A stretch of 54,469 nucleotides of DNA, from contig JACTNC010000012.1 in the NCBI GenBank assembly GCA_014584295.1, positions 1-54,469 on the forward strand. Direction: 5' to 3'. The translations under genes and the position numbers were made by a program. This DNA is from Verrucomicrobiota bacterium. Lineage in GTDB: Bacteria; Verrucomicrobiota; Verrucomicrobiia; Opitutales; Opitutaceae. This document shows positions 1-8,994 of this stretch, piece by piece. Numbering within the stretch: the stretch's first letter is position 1; every line of letters begins with the position of its first letter. The notes beneath the pieces were generated by a model. It worked only from the letters and a program-made list of their open reading frames with translations, had not been told where the DNA came from and made no database searches.

Positions 1-160
1 TGACTTCTGACCTCTGGTGTATAATATCCGGTATTTATCTATGTAATCTGTGGTTAGAAGGCTTGAGGCTTGGGGTTTGAACTCTGTGCATTCTGTGCAC
101 TCTGTGGTTAAAGTACTTCTCCTCAAGCAGGTCACGACGAAGCGTGCCCCTCCCGCTACT
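1..160. repeat. Composite intergenic repeat unit, left-edge copy
   Basis: Non-coding. The order is a 'tccggtatttatct..gtaatctgtggtta' module (about 27-55), a 'ctctgtgcattctgtgcac' module with its tctgtggtta tail (82-113), and a REP-like palindrome in minus orientation (131-154). The same arrangement recurs almost base for base at about 9388-9545 and with changes at 9235-9380 and 9755-9895. The window begins inside this copy. No ORF is supported. Confidence 0.85.
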
Positions 161-192
161 TGTCGATCCAAGAGCGGGGGCAGCTGATGATG

Positions 193-1011
193 TCAGATGA
201 TGTCGGCGAAGGAGCGTTCCACTTTTCGGAAATAGGTGATGCTTGCTGCCAGGAGGAGGGCGATGAGGATGGCGGAGAGCGCCACACTCTGAGGGGCAAG
301 GGCGTACTCACCGCCCAGGATTGACCAGCGGAAACCATCGATGATGCCCACCATGGGATTGAGCGAGTAGAGCAGTCGAAATTTTTCGGGTACCACGGAG
401 GTGACCATGCCGACCGGCGAGAGGAAGAGTCCCATCTGTACCGCGAAGGGAAGGACGTATCGGATATCCCGATACCGCACGATCAGCGCGGAGAACCCGA
501 TGCCCACGGCGAGCGCGGCGGCGAATGCCATGAGGATGAAGGCTGGGAGAAACACGAGGTTTGCCGAGGGCGGGAATCCGTAGACAAGCAGCAGCACGAG
601 CAGCAGGGCGAGTGACACCAGGAAGTCGACGCATCCCGAGATCAGGCTGCTGATCGGAATCAGGAGCCTGGGAAAGTAGACCTTGGTGATCAGGTGGGTG
701 CTGTTGACGAGGCTGTTGCCGCTTTCTGAGAGGGAGCCGGCGAAGAGCTGCCAAGGCAGCAGACCGCAGAGCACCATCGCGGGATATGGGGCGGGGCCGG
801 AGGGGAGTTTGCCGAAATTTCGAAAGACCAGCGTCAGGATGAGCATCGACACCAGCGGGCGGACCACGGCCCAGAGGACGCCGAGGGTCGTCTGTTTGTA
901 GCGGACCAGGAGATCGCGCCACGCGAGAAAGCCGAGCAGCTCCCTGAATTTCCAGAGTTCGTTCCAGTAACGAACGCCGGAGGATCTGGGGCGGATGATG
1001 ATGGGATCCAA
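193..1011 (-). CDS. ABC-2 type polysaccharide/O-antigen export permease
   Basis: This 272-residue protein has about six hydrophobic segments and the N-terminal signature of Wzm/KpsM/TagG permeases: 'REL..FLAWRDLLVRYKQT' followed by 'LGVLWAVVRPL'. Family members export lipid-linked O-antigen, capsule or teichoic-acid-like polymers across the inner membrane with an ATPase partner. No ATPase is visible; it may lie left of position 1. The start is TTG at 1009-1011. It is only 12 bases downstream of the glmS stop on the same strand, so co-transcription with glmS is likely, linking amino-sugar supply to glycan export. The family assignment is firm; the exported polymer is unknown and the exact start is uncertain because no clear ribosome binding site is visible. 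Confidence 0.9.
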   Translation of the reverse strand: MDPIIIRPRSSGVRYWNELWKFRELLGFLAWRDLLVRYKQTTLGVLWAVVRPLVSMLILTLVFRNFGKLPSGPAPYPAMVLCGLLPWQLFAGSLSESGNSLVNSTHLITKVYFPRLLIPISSLISGCVDFLVSLALLLVLLLVYGFPPSANLVFLPAFILMAFAAALAVGIGFSALIVRYRDIRYVLPFAVQMGLFLSPVGMVTSVVPEKFRLLYSLNPMVGIIDGFRWSILGGEYALAPQSVALSAILIALLLAASITYFRKVERSFADII

Positions 1012-1023
1012 GCAGGGCGGTTG

Positions 1024-2883
1024 CTACTCGACCGTCACGGATTTTGCAAGGTTGCGCGGCTTGTCGACATCGCAGCCGCGGGCGCAGGCGATGTAGTAAC
1101 TGAGGAGCTGCACCGGCACCGTGGCAATGATGGGCAGGATCGATTCGTGGCAGTCGGGGATTGGGATGATCTCGTCGGCGAGGTTTGGCGGCAGTTCGGC
1201 GCCCTCGGTGACGATGGCGATGATCTTTCCCTTGCGCGCCTTGATCTCCTGCATTGAGGAAACGATCTTGTTGAAGAGCTCGCCCTTCGGGACAAAGAAA
1301 ACCGACGGGCAGTGCTCGCTGATGAGTGCGATCGGGCCGTGCTTCATCTCTGCGGCGGGATAGCCCTCGGCATGGATGTAGGAAATCTCCTTGAGCTTGA
1401 GCGCGCCCTCGAGAGCGACGGGAAAGAGCGAGAGGCGACCGAGGAAGAGCATGTCCGTGACCCGCGCATACTTTTCCGCGATGACCTTGATGCGGGCTGC
1501 CTGCGTGAGGACCTTGCGGACAAGGTCGGGGGCGCTCTTGAGCGCGTTGACGTACTCGACGCCGTCGCTGAACGACATGTCGCGCATGCGTGCGACATGC
1601 AGGGCGAGCATGGCGGCGACCATGAGCTGCGAGGTGAAGGCCTTGGTCGAGGCGACGCCGATCTCGGGGCCGACGTGCTGGTAGACTCCGCCGTCCGCCT
1701 CACGGGCGATGGTTGACCCGACGACATTGTTGATGGCGAGGACACGGAAGCCCTTGCGTTTGGCTTCGCGCAGGGCGGCGAGCGTGTCGATCGTTTCGCC
1801 CGACTGGCTCATCACGAAGAAGAGGGAGTTGGGCGAGAGCGGGACGTTGCGGTAGCGAAACTCCGAGGCGTAGTCGACCTCGACGGGGATACGGGCGAAA
1901 CGTTCGATCAGGTGTTCGGCGACGAGGCAGGCATGCCAGGCGGTGCCGCAGCCGCAGAAAACGAAGCGGTCGGAGGCGCGGAAATCACTCGCCGTGATAT
2001 TGAGTCCGCCGAACTTGGCCGTGCTGCCATCCTCGGAGAAGCGGCCGCGCATAGTGTTCTCAAGGGCGAGCGGCTGGTCGAAAATTTCCTTCTCCATGTA
2101 GTGGGAGAAGTCACCGAGTTCGGCGTCGGCCACGGACCAGTTGACCGTGTCGATCACGGGCGCGACGTCGGTCTGGTCGAGCGTCGTGATGTTGAATCCC
2201 TTTGGAGTCAGGTGAACGATCTCGCCATCCTTGAGGTAGACGACGTTTTGGGTGCGGCTGATCATGGCCGAGACGTCGCTCGCGAGGAGCAGTTCGTCGG
2301 TGCCGACGCCGAGGATCAAGGGTGAACCCTTGCGGGCGGCGACGATTTCGGAGGGGCAGTCCACGCAGAGCACGGCGATCCCGTAGGTGCCTTCGACGTG
2401 GAAGAGCGTCTTGCGCACGCTCTCGACCAGGCGGCTGTGCTCGCTCGAGCCGTTTGAGGATGGCTCCTTGGCGTAGTGGTAGGCGATCAGGTTGCAGAGC
2501 ACCTCCGTGTCTGTCTCGGAGCTGAAGGTATGTCCCTTGGTGAGCAGGAAGCGTTTGATCGAACTGTAGTTTTCGATGACGCCGTTGTGCACGATGGCGA
2601 TCTTGCCGTCGGAGCTGAGGTGCGGGTGGGCATTGGCGTCGGTGACGCCGCCGTGGGTGGCCCAGCGCGTGTGGCTGATGCCGGTGGTGCTGGTCAGGGA
2701 ATGGCGGGAGGCTTCCTTGACGAGCGAGGCCACGCGTCCGGTTTTCTTGACCACGGTGAGGCGATTGCCGTCGTGCACGGCAAGACCTGCCGAGTCATAT
2801 CCCCGGTACTCAAGGCGCTTGAGCCCGTCGATCAGGATGGACGCTGCTTTCTGTTTTCCGATGTATCCGACGATTCCGCACAT
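1024..2883 (-). CDS. glmS: Glutamine--fructose-6-phosphate aminotransferase (isomerizing)
   Basis: It converts fructose-6-phosphate and glutamine to glucosamine-6-phosphate, the first step to UDP-GlcNAc for peptidoglycan and exopolysaccharide. The protein is 619 residues, close to the usual length of about 610. It starts MCGIVGYIG, with Cys2 as the N-terminal nucleophile of the glutaminase domain (about 1-230), followed by two SIS domains carrying 'CGCGTAWHACLVAEH', 'SQSGETIDTLAAL' and 'GPEIGVASTKAFTSQ'. The C-terminus 'DKPRNLAKSVTVE' is the typical GlmS tail. It is followed at 12 bases by the export permease. No ribozyme-like leader was recognised in the upstream sequence. Confidence 0.97.
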   Translation of the reverse strand: MCGIVGYIGKQKAASILIDGLKRLEYRGYDSAGLAVHDGNRLTVVKKTGRVASLVKEASRHSLTSTTGISHTRWATHGGVTDANAHPHLSSDGKIAIVHNGVIENYSSIKRFLLTKGHTFSSETDTEVLCNLIAYHYAKEPSSNGSSEHSRLVESVRKTLFHVEGTYGIAVLCVDCPSEIVAARKGSPLILGVGTDELLLASDVSAMISRTQNVVYLKDGEIVHLTPKGFNITTLDQTDVAPVIDTVNWSVADAELGDFSHYMEKEIFDQPLALENTMRGRFSEDGSTAKFGGLNITASDFRASDRFVFCGCGTAWHACLVAEHLIERFARIPVEVDYASEFRYRNVPLSPNSLFFVMSQSGETIDTLAALREAKRKGFRVLAINNVVGSTIAREADGGVYQHVGPEIGVASTKAFTSQLMVAAMLALHVARMRDMSFSDGVEYVNALKSAPDLVRKVLTQAARIKVIAEKYARVTDMLFLGRLSLFPVALEGALKLKEISYIHAEGYPAAEMKHGPIALISEHCPSVFFVPKGELFNKIVSSMQEIKARKGKIIAIVTEGAELPPNLADEIIPIPDCHESILPIIATVPVQLLSYYIACARGCDVDKPRNLAKSVTVE

Positions 2884-3386
2884 AAAAGTTTAGGCCCGGA
2901 TCCTTGATCCCCTGGAGGATTTGACCACCGATATTTTTGCGTATTCCGCACCCGCCTGCGTGGCCCCGCGGCCGACAACAAGGCATGCCGTTAGAGGGCG
3001 CATTGATTGCGGTATTGAAGGCATTTTTGGGGTCCGTGGATCAGTCCGAGGTTGGGCGCGGTTCTCAAATCAGTATTTTCGGTGCAATTGTAAGCCAGTG
3101 AAGCGGTTTGTTCACGAGAAAGTCCAAGGAATCTCATTTGCGGGTTGCTGCGGTAAGTGATTTGAAGATACGGTTGTGCATTTGAGCCAACCCCCATTTG
3201 AGGCGAAGACGTGAAGACAATTGCTGAATAGGAAGCGTGATGTGCTGACAATCATGACACAATCGAAACCGGAGCCTTTGAATGGGATGTGCGTTGGCAT
3301 TGTGGACCGATTGGGTGTTGGCAGGGGTGCGATTTTTGGAACAGGAATTGTGCCAGGCGGGTTAAAAGCCATTCATCGATATTAAC
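2884..3386. other. Intergenic region between divergent glmS and beta-barrel gene
   Basis: 503 bases with no convincing gene. It should hold the glmS promoter (minus) and the promoter of the beta-barrel gene (plus). GTAAG pentamers occur at 3090-3094 and 3153-3157. The second lies in GTAAGTGATTT, which resembles GTAAGTAATTT at 14173 upstream of a sigma54-driven gene. Confidence 0.5.
3337..3352 (+). promoter_or_regulatory. Weak sigma54-like -24/-12 candidate
   Basis: TGGAACAGGAATTGTG has the GG and TTG elements of the TGGCACG-N4-TTGCW consensus at correct spacing. It lacks the C at position 4 and has GT instead of GC at -12. It lies 34 bases before the beta-barrel start codon. The call is weak and rests partly on the two GTAAG motifs upstream. 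Confidence 0.25.
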
Positions 3387-4649
3387 ATGAGAACCTACTC
3401 CATTTGCGCACTCCTCTGCTGGGTTGCGTTCGAAGCAGCGGTCGGAGGGCTGGTCGCTGCGCCGACCGGGCAGGCGACGCAATCCGCGACCGCCCCACAG
3501 CGTGCTCCTTCGGCCGTGCGGCCGCCTGTGACGACATCAGCTCCACAATCGATGACGGGCACCAGCGTTTTCAATGTGTTCAGCCCCTCGGCGCCCGAAG
3601 CGGCGGGCAAGGTGGTGCGTTTTTTTAATCCCTCGCTCCAGTACACGCTGTCCTATGGAGACAACCTCGCTGCGTACAACGGAAGCGATGCGGACAGCGC
3701 GGTTCACCAGTTGTCTCCCAGCCTTTATATTCAGGCTGCGGAGCGTGTGGTGGTCCGCTATTCGCCGACCTTCATCTGGTATTCTAGCAAGGAACTGCAG
3801 GACAGAACAGATCACACGCTGTCGGCGAGTGCCGGCGCCGGCGTGGGCAATACCGACCTGACGGTGGGGAACTCCTACAGTCGCACGAGCCTCCCGCTGG
3901 TTGAGACGGGACGCCAGACGCTGCAGGAATCCTGGTCGGTCAACGGCGGCGCCAACGTTGCCTTGGGGGAGCGAACAAATCTGGACCTGTCGGCGGGGGT
4001 GGGCGGGCGCAATACGGATGAGTTCACCGACATGAAATCCGTCAATGCCTTTGCCTGGCTGCGCCGTCGGGTGGGTTCAACACTGACGCTATCGGGAGGG
4101 GTGGGTGCGTCGAAGGACGACGTCGATCCCGGTGCAGACATTTCCTCGCGCCAGGCCAAGCTTGGGGCGATCTGGGATCCGGGTCCGAAGCTTAGCCTCA
4201 GCGTTGAACTCGGTGTCAACTCGAGTTCGTTTGAAGGCTCAGGGGACGATGAGACGACGCCTGTCTACAGTGGTGACGTGAGCTACAAGCTCACCGAGCT
4301 GACCACCTTTTCGCTTGGCGCGCACCGCGGAGTGAATTCCTCCTACTATGCCAATCAGATGTCGGACAGTGAATCGTATACCCTGGGATTGAGCCAGCGG
4401 TTGCTGGGTCATTTCAATTTCAGCGCCGGTCTTTCCTGGAGCAAGTCGCGTTACCTCGAGAAGGATGTGCAGGCGGGGGTTCGTGAACGCGAGGATGAGT
4501 ATCAGTCCGCGTCGCTTTCGCTTTCGACGATGCTGATGCAACGCTTTTCAGTCAGCCTCAGTTGGAGCCGTGCGCGCAATCTTTCGAACACGGTGGGCTT
4601 TTCGCGCACGAGCACACTGTGGGGCCTGAGCATCGGCTGGAAGTATTGA
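3387..4649 (+). CDS. Outer-membrane beta-barrel protein of the exosortase/EPS locus
   Basis: This is a 420-residue protein with a signal peptide (about 1-25) and a Pro/Ala/Thr-rich linker to about residue 65. The remaining 350 residues alternate polar and hydrophobic positions in strands such as 'TLSYGDNLAAYNG', 'LNLDLSAGVGG' style repeats and 'FSVSLSWSRARN'. The C-terminus 'LWGLSIGWKY' ends in an aromatic, as expected for BamA-inserted barrels. Similar barrels are known beside PEP-CTERM/exosortase genes, and the exosortase is the next gene. It could be an EPS channel or a surface porin; no enzymatic motif is visible. Barrel class is reasonably sure, function is not. Confidence 0.7.
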   Translation: MRTYSICALLCWVAFEAAVGGLVAAPTGQATQSATAPQRAPSAVRPPVTTSAPQSMTGTSVFNVFSPSAPEAAGKVVRFFNPSLQYTLSYGDNLAAYNGSDADSAVHQLSPSLYIQAAERVVVRYSPTFIWYSSKELQDRTDHTLSASAGAGVGNTDLTVGNSYSRTSLPLVETGRQTLQESWSVNGGANVALGERTNLDLSAGVGGRNTDEFTDMKSVNAFAWLRRRVGSTLTLSGGVGASKDDVDPGADISSRQAKLGAIWDPGPKLSLSVELGVNSSSFEGSGDDETTPVYSGDVSYKLTELTTFSLGAHRGVNSSYYANQMSDSESYTLGLSQRLLGHFNFSAGLSWSKSRYLEKDVQAGVREREDEYQSASLSLSTMLMQRFSVSLSWSRARNLSNTVGFSRTSTLWGLSIGWKY

Positions 4650-4696
4650 GGACCATGGAGGTCAGAAGTCAGAGATCAGATGTCAGCTATCAAAAC

Positions 4697-4723
4697 GGGG
4701 AGGGCACGCTTCGTCGTGCCCGG
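4697..4723 (+). repeat. REP-like palindromic element
   Basis: It contains the core GGGCACG-CTTCGT-CGTGCCC, which can fold into a 7-bp stem with a 6-nt loop. It lies in the 213-bp gap between the beta-barrel gene and the exosortase. That gap also carries a copy of the 'tccggtatttatctgtgcaatctgtgg' module at about 4766-4793. Confidence 0.85.
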
Positions 4724-4862
4724 TTCGGGTATCGCGGATCGCGGAGGTCGGAGGTCGGTGAATTATATCCGGTATTTATCTGTGCAATCTGTGGTAAGAG
4801 TGGATCGGGATCCGTTCAGGATTTGTGCATCTTCGTAATGTCTGAATGTTGAATTTATTGTC

Positions 4863-5756
4863 GTGTCGCATCTGAAAAATTTCCTGATTGCCGCAGCCGT
4901 CGTCACGCTGGCGATGTCGCCCCTGCTCGTGCCGTTCTTTGCGTTCTCGCTCGAGAACACACTCTATTCGCATGTTATCCTGATCCCCTGTGTCAGTGCG
5001 TACTTTATCTATCTCAGGAGGGAGGGACTGATCGCCAATGAAGGTGGACTTCGCTGGCTTGCGATTATTCCGCTCGTAGGGGCAGGAGCAGCGCTCTACT
5101 ACCGGATGGCAGGGACGCCATCCTCGCAGGAAAACGCGATGGCGGCCGTGGCGTTTGCGTATGTCTGCTGTCTGTGGGCAGCGGCATTGATCACCCTGGG
5201 TGCTTCAAATCTGAAGAGGCTCACGTTTCCGCTGCTGTTTCTGATCTTCATCATTCCGTTTCCCACACAGGTGGAGGCGGGCATCGAGACCTTCCTGCAG
5301 CATGGATCGGCGGAATGTGCCTATGGTATGTTCGGACTCACGGACACCACGCTCTATCGCGAAGGGCTCGTCTTCAATCTTCCGGGGATCAGCCTCCAGG
5401 TGGCACCGGAGTGCAGCGGGATCCGGTCGTCGCTTGTCCTCTTCATCACGAGTATCGTGGGCGGCCAGCTGTTTCTCCGGTCGAATGTGAGCCGGCTCGC
5501 GCTTGCGCTCTTCGTGATTCCGCTGGCCCTTGTGCGCAATGGATTTCGTGTCTTTGTGCTGGGTGAACTCTGCGTGCACGTCGGCCCGCACATGATCGAC
5601 AGTGCGATTCACCACCAGGGCGGACCGATCTTTTTCCTGCTGTCGCTGATTCCCTTCTTCGGTTTTGTCTGGCTGCTGATGAAGTGGGAGCGGCGAAAGG
5701 GCGGGCCTGCCGCACCAACGATGAATTCGCAGCCGGCGAGTCCCACGGGCACATGA
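4863..5756 (+). CDS. Exosortase (EpsH-family transpeptidase)
   Basis: It is a multi-pass inner-membrane protease/transpeptidase predicted to recognise C-terminal sorting tails and process or anchor exported proteins. The 297 residues hold about eight hydrophobic segments and the catalytic triad of the family: Cys184 in 'PECSGIRSS', Arg225 in 'LVRNGFRV' and His251 in 'AIHHQGGPIFF'. The start is GTG at 4863; no earlier start fits. The TPR lipoprotein begins 19 bases after its stop, so the two form an operon. The two candidate substrates in the window (14400-15035 and 19392-20105) end in VPDSG-like tails, so this is more probably the VPDSG-type exosortase than the classical XrtA. The subtype is an inference. 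Confidence 0.93.
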   Translation: MSHLKNFLIAAAVVTLAMSPLLVPFFAFSLENTLYSHVILIPCVSAYFIYLRREGLIANEGGLRWLAIIPLVGAGAALYYRMAGTPSSQENAMAAVAFAYVCCLWAAALITLGASNLKRLTFPLLFLIFIIPFPTQVEAGIETFLQHGSAECAYGMFGLTDTTLYREGLVFNLPGISLQVAPECSGIRSSLVLFITSIVGGQLFLRSNVSRLALALFVIPLALVRNGFRVFVLGELCVHVGPHMIDSAIHHQGGPIFFLLSLIPFFGFVWLLMKWERRKGGPAAPTMNSQPASPTGT

Positions 5757-5775
5757 GCCCAGGCATCCGCATCGC

Positions 5776-8700
5776 GTGAAAAATCGACGTATCGCCTTGC
5801 TGATAGCTGGAGCAGCGCTCGTATCGCTGCTGCTCGCCTCAGGCTGCTCGCTTGAGTCGCGTAAGGCCAAGCACACGCAACGGGCGGAAAGCTACCTTGC
5901 CGAGGGGAAACTGGATCGCGCGGAGATTGAATACCTCAATGTCCTGAAGCTGGACCCCAAGGCGCAGGGGCCGCTGGGCAAACTCGGTCAGATCTATTTC
6001 GAGCAGGGGCAGCTCGGCAGGGCGCTGCCGTATCTGGCGAGGGCGATTGAGGTCGATCCGAACGATGTCGAGGCACGCAGCAAGCTGGCCTCGCTGCTGC
6101 TCTCGGTCGGGAACCGGGCCCAGGCGGAGAGTGAGGCGGAAAAGGTCCTTGAGCACGATGCCAGGCAACCGGATGCGCTGGTGATTCTCTCGGAATGCGC
6201 GGCGGCACCGGAGGATTTCAAGAAAGTCATGGACCGCGTGAGCGCCGAGGCCCTGCAAACCAGCGCTGCTGCCTGGGTGGCTCGGGGGATCATCCTTGCG
6301 AAGGAGGGAAAACTCGAGGCCGCGATGGCCGCGCTGAAGCAGGCGGTCGGGATCGACGAAAAATTTGCCCCGGCCCATTCGGCGCTCGCCGCGCTCTATG
6401 TCGCCACGGAGCAGAAGGACCTTGCGGATCGCGCGTACGCGAGGGCCGCGGAGTTCTCCGGACCCCGCTCGCCGCGAACGCTCCAGTATGCTTTGTTCAA
6501 GGGGCGGTCGGGGGACCTCGCGGGGGCGAGGAAGATTCTTGAGGACGTCATCAGAAAGGCGCCCGACTATGTGCCGGCCGTGCTCAGGCTTGCGGATGTC
6601 ATGGCTTCCGAGGGTCACTATGCGGAGGCGGAGGGCGTGCTGAAGCCGATCCTGGGGCGTGTGCCGAACCACCCCGAAGCGCTTCTTGTTCGCAGCAGGA
6701 TCTATCTCGCCGAGGGACGCCCTGACAAGGCTGGCGTCGATGTCGACCTGCTTACGCGGATGTACCCGAATTCACCCGAGGCACATTTTGAGGCGGCACG
6801 GGTTTTTATTGCGAAGAAGGACCTGGCCCGCGCGCTGGACAGCCTGCATCTCGCGATCGAGGCCAATCCCGAGTACTGGGATGCCATCCTGCTCAAGGCG
6901 CGTGTGCATCTCGAACAGGGCGAGACGGTGGTGGCGGTGAAGCTGCTGACGGAGATGCTTGGGAGGCAGCCGCGAAACGAGAAGGCGCTGATGCTGCTGG
7001 CCGACGCCTATCGCGCCCAGAAAAATTTCAACGCGGCTCTGGAGACCTGCGACGCTCTGGAACGGTTCCATCCCAACAGGGAGACGGTGGCCCTCATGCG
7101 GGGCGGGTTGTTGCGTCAGTTGAATCGCCCCGCTGAGGCACGCGCTGCCTTTGAAGAGGCGCTCGTGCGCAATCCCGATTCCGTGCAGGCTCTGGATGAA
7201 CTGGTCATCCTTGATGTTCAGGACCGGCACATGGACCAGGCATTGGCCCGGGTGCAGGCGGCGATTGCGCGCAGGCCTGACGAGGCGGCATTGCGAATCA
7301 CCCTTGGAAAATTGAACATGATCCGGAAGTCCCCGGCCGAGGCGGAGGAAGCGCTTCGCAAGGCTGTCGAGTTGGACCCGAAGATATCGCTCGGGCACGT
7401 GCTGCTTGCGCGTCTGTACCTGGACACCGACCGTCCGGACCTCGCAATCGAAAGCCTGAGGCAGGTGCTGTCGCGCAATCCACGCGATGAAGGGGCGGCG
7501 ATGCTCGTGGCGTCGCTTGAGGAAAAGCGCGGTAACATCGAGGCTGCAAGAAAGGCCTATGAGGACCTGCTGAAGGTCGTTCCGAATGCGGTCCCCGCGC
7601 TCAACAACCTGGCCTGTCTGCTGGAGAAAAACACCAAGGAACTCGAGCGTGCCTACGAACTGGCACGAAGAGCCCGAGAACTGCTGCCCGGGGATCCGCA
7701 GGTGGCTGACACGCTCGGCTGGATCCTGTATCGTAAGTCTGAATACAAACTGGCGGCCGCGATGCTTCGCGAGAACGTCGCGGCAAATCCGGCCTCGGGC
7801 CTGGCGCACTATCGTTTGGGCGCGGCGCTCTACATGCTGGGCAGTGAGAAGGAGGCGTCCCAGGAGTTTCAGGCAGCGAGCAAGGCGGGTCTGTCCGGCC
7901 CCGAGTTGACCGACAGCGAATCCATGGTGGAGATCCTGCGGATGCGCGCTGGCGGCATTGGGAAGGTGGACGATGCGGCGCTGCAGGCCTATATTTCCGC
8001 GCATCCGGAGGACCCCATGGCGCTCATCACGCGCGGGGACGTTGCGCTGGCGCGCGGGCAGTTTGATGCCGCAATGGAGAGTTTCCGCGGGGCGGCAGGG
8101 GCGAGTCCGCAGAATGGTCTGGCCCAGATGGGAATGGCACGGACCGAATTTGGGAAGGGGAATGTCGCGAAGGCGATGGACTTTGCCCGTGAGGGGCGCC
8201 GCATGATGCCGGAGAATGTAGACGCGCTGATTCTGCTGGGACGGATAGCCTATGCCGCAAAGGATTTCACCTGGGCGAACACATTGCTGCACGATGCGTT
8301 TCGACAACGACCGGCCGACGGCGCGGTGGCTCTGGATGCGGGCTGGGCCGCCTACAGCCAGGGCATGCTCGATGAGGCACTGGCTGCCTTTAACGTAGCG
8401 TTGTCTCAGGCAGGGACGAGGGACCTGGAGGAGCAAGTCGCACTGATTCGGGCGCGGCAGGCTGCGCCGATTTCCGCTGAAATGGTGGAGCTTGCGAGGC
8501 GTCGCTTGGCCGCGCATCCGGATGACGTGCCGGCGCTGATGGTTGTTGCGCGCGCGGGTGATGGAAATGAGGCGGAAAAGGCGTTGCAAGCCGTGTTGAT
8601 GACCTTTCCCGGATTCTCACCCGCGAAGCGTGAGCTGGCGTTGTTGCTGGCGCGCCAGCAGGAGAAGGCGGATCTGCGCGTGATCCCGCTGGCGTCCCAG

Positions 8701-8994
8701 GCACTGGAGGCCTACCCGGGCGATCTTGATTTGATCAGGACGCTGGCACTCGCCACGGCGCGCCAGGGCCGTTATGAGGCGGCCCTTCCGCTGCTTGAGC
8801 GGGTGGTGAATCGAAACAGGAACGATGGACAGATCTGGTACTATCTCGGCCTGACACGATTGAAACTCGCGGGAGAGGACTCTGCGCGGGCTGCATTTGA
8901 GAAATCACTTGAGGGCGGATTGTCGCCCGATCTGCTGCAGGATGCGAAGGCGCGACTGGAGGCGCTTGCGAAGAAGGCAGAAGGAGGGAAGTAG
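5776..8994 (+). CDS. Giant TPR lipoprotein of the exosortase system (PrsT-like)
   Basis: This is a 1072-residue protein starting at GTG 5776, with a lipoprotein signal ending in 'LLLASGC' (lipidated Cys24). The rest is almost entirely tetratricopeptide repeats; helical pairs with 'A..Y.....G..A.A....A...P....A' spacing recur about every 34 residues, for example 'ALPYLARAIEVDPNDVEARSK'. Very long TPR lipoproteins are a known accessory of PEP-CTERM/EPS loci, proposed to scaffold export or assembly at the envelope. It follows the exosortase by 19 bases. A paralogue of similar size lies 1.8 kb downstream. The binding partner cannot be read from sequence. Confidence 0.85.
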   Translation: MKNRRIALLIAGAALVSLLLASGCSLESRKAKHTQRAESYLAEGKLDRAEIEYLNVLKLDPKAQGPLGKLGQIYFEQGQLGRALPYLARAIEVDPNDVEARSKLASLLLSVGNRAQAESEAEKVLEHDARQPDALVILSECAAAPEDFKKVMDRVSAEALQTSAAAWVARGIILAKEGKLEAAMAALKQAVGIDEKFAPAHSALAALYVATEQKDLADRAYARAAEFSGPRSPRTLQYALFKGRSGDLAGARKILEDVIRKAPDYVPAVLRLADVMASEGHYAEAEGVLKPILGRVPNHPEALLVRSRIYLAEGRPDKAGVDVDLLTRMYPNSPEAHFEAARVFIAKKDLARALDSLHLAIEANPEYWDAILLKARVHLEQGETVVAVKLLTEMLGRQPRNEKALMLLADAYRAQKNFNAALETCDALERFHPNRETVALMRGGLLRQLNRPAEARAAFEEALVRNPDSVQALDELVILDVQDRHMDQALARVQAAIARRPDEAALRITLGKLNMIRKSPAEAEEALRKAVELDPKISLGHVLLARLYLDTDRPDLAIESLRQVLSRNPRDEGAAMLVASLEEKRGNIEAARKAYEDLLKVVPNAVPALNNLACLLEKNTKELERAYELARRARELLPGDPQVADTLGWILYRKSEYKLAAAMLRENVAANPASGLAHYRLGAALYMLGSEKEASQEFQAASKAGLSGPELTDSESMVEILRMRAGGIGKVDDAALQAYISAHPEDPMALITRGDVALARGQFDAAMESFRGAAGASPQNGLAQMGMARTEFGKGNVAKAMDFAREGRRMMPENVDALILLGRIAYAAKDFTWANTLLHDAFRQRPADGAVALDAGWAAYSQGMLDEALAAFNVALSQAGTRDLEEQVALIRARQAAPISAEMVELARRRLAAHPDDVPALMVVARAGDGNEAEKALQAVLMTFPGFSPAKRELALLLARQQEKADLRVIPLASQALEAYPGDLDLIRTLALATARQGRYEAALPLLERVVNRNRNDGQIWYYLGLTRLKLAGEDSARAAFEKSLEGGLSPDLLQDAKARLEALAKKAEGGK

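Noticed and set aside
20..30. TATAAT inside the composite repeats as a promoter -10 box.
   Set aside because: There is no TTGACA-like -35 at 16-18 bp in any copy, and the hexamer is a fixed part of the repeat regardless of the flanking gene.
6772..8589. Long open frame on the minus strand across the first TPR gene (and a similar one at 11246-12820 in the second).
   Set aside because: These are antisense shadows of GC-rich, repeat-coded TPR genes. The translations are Arg/Leu/His-rich with no domain, and the plus-strand frames have signal peptides and full TPR patterns.
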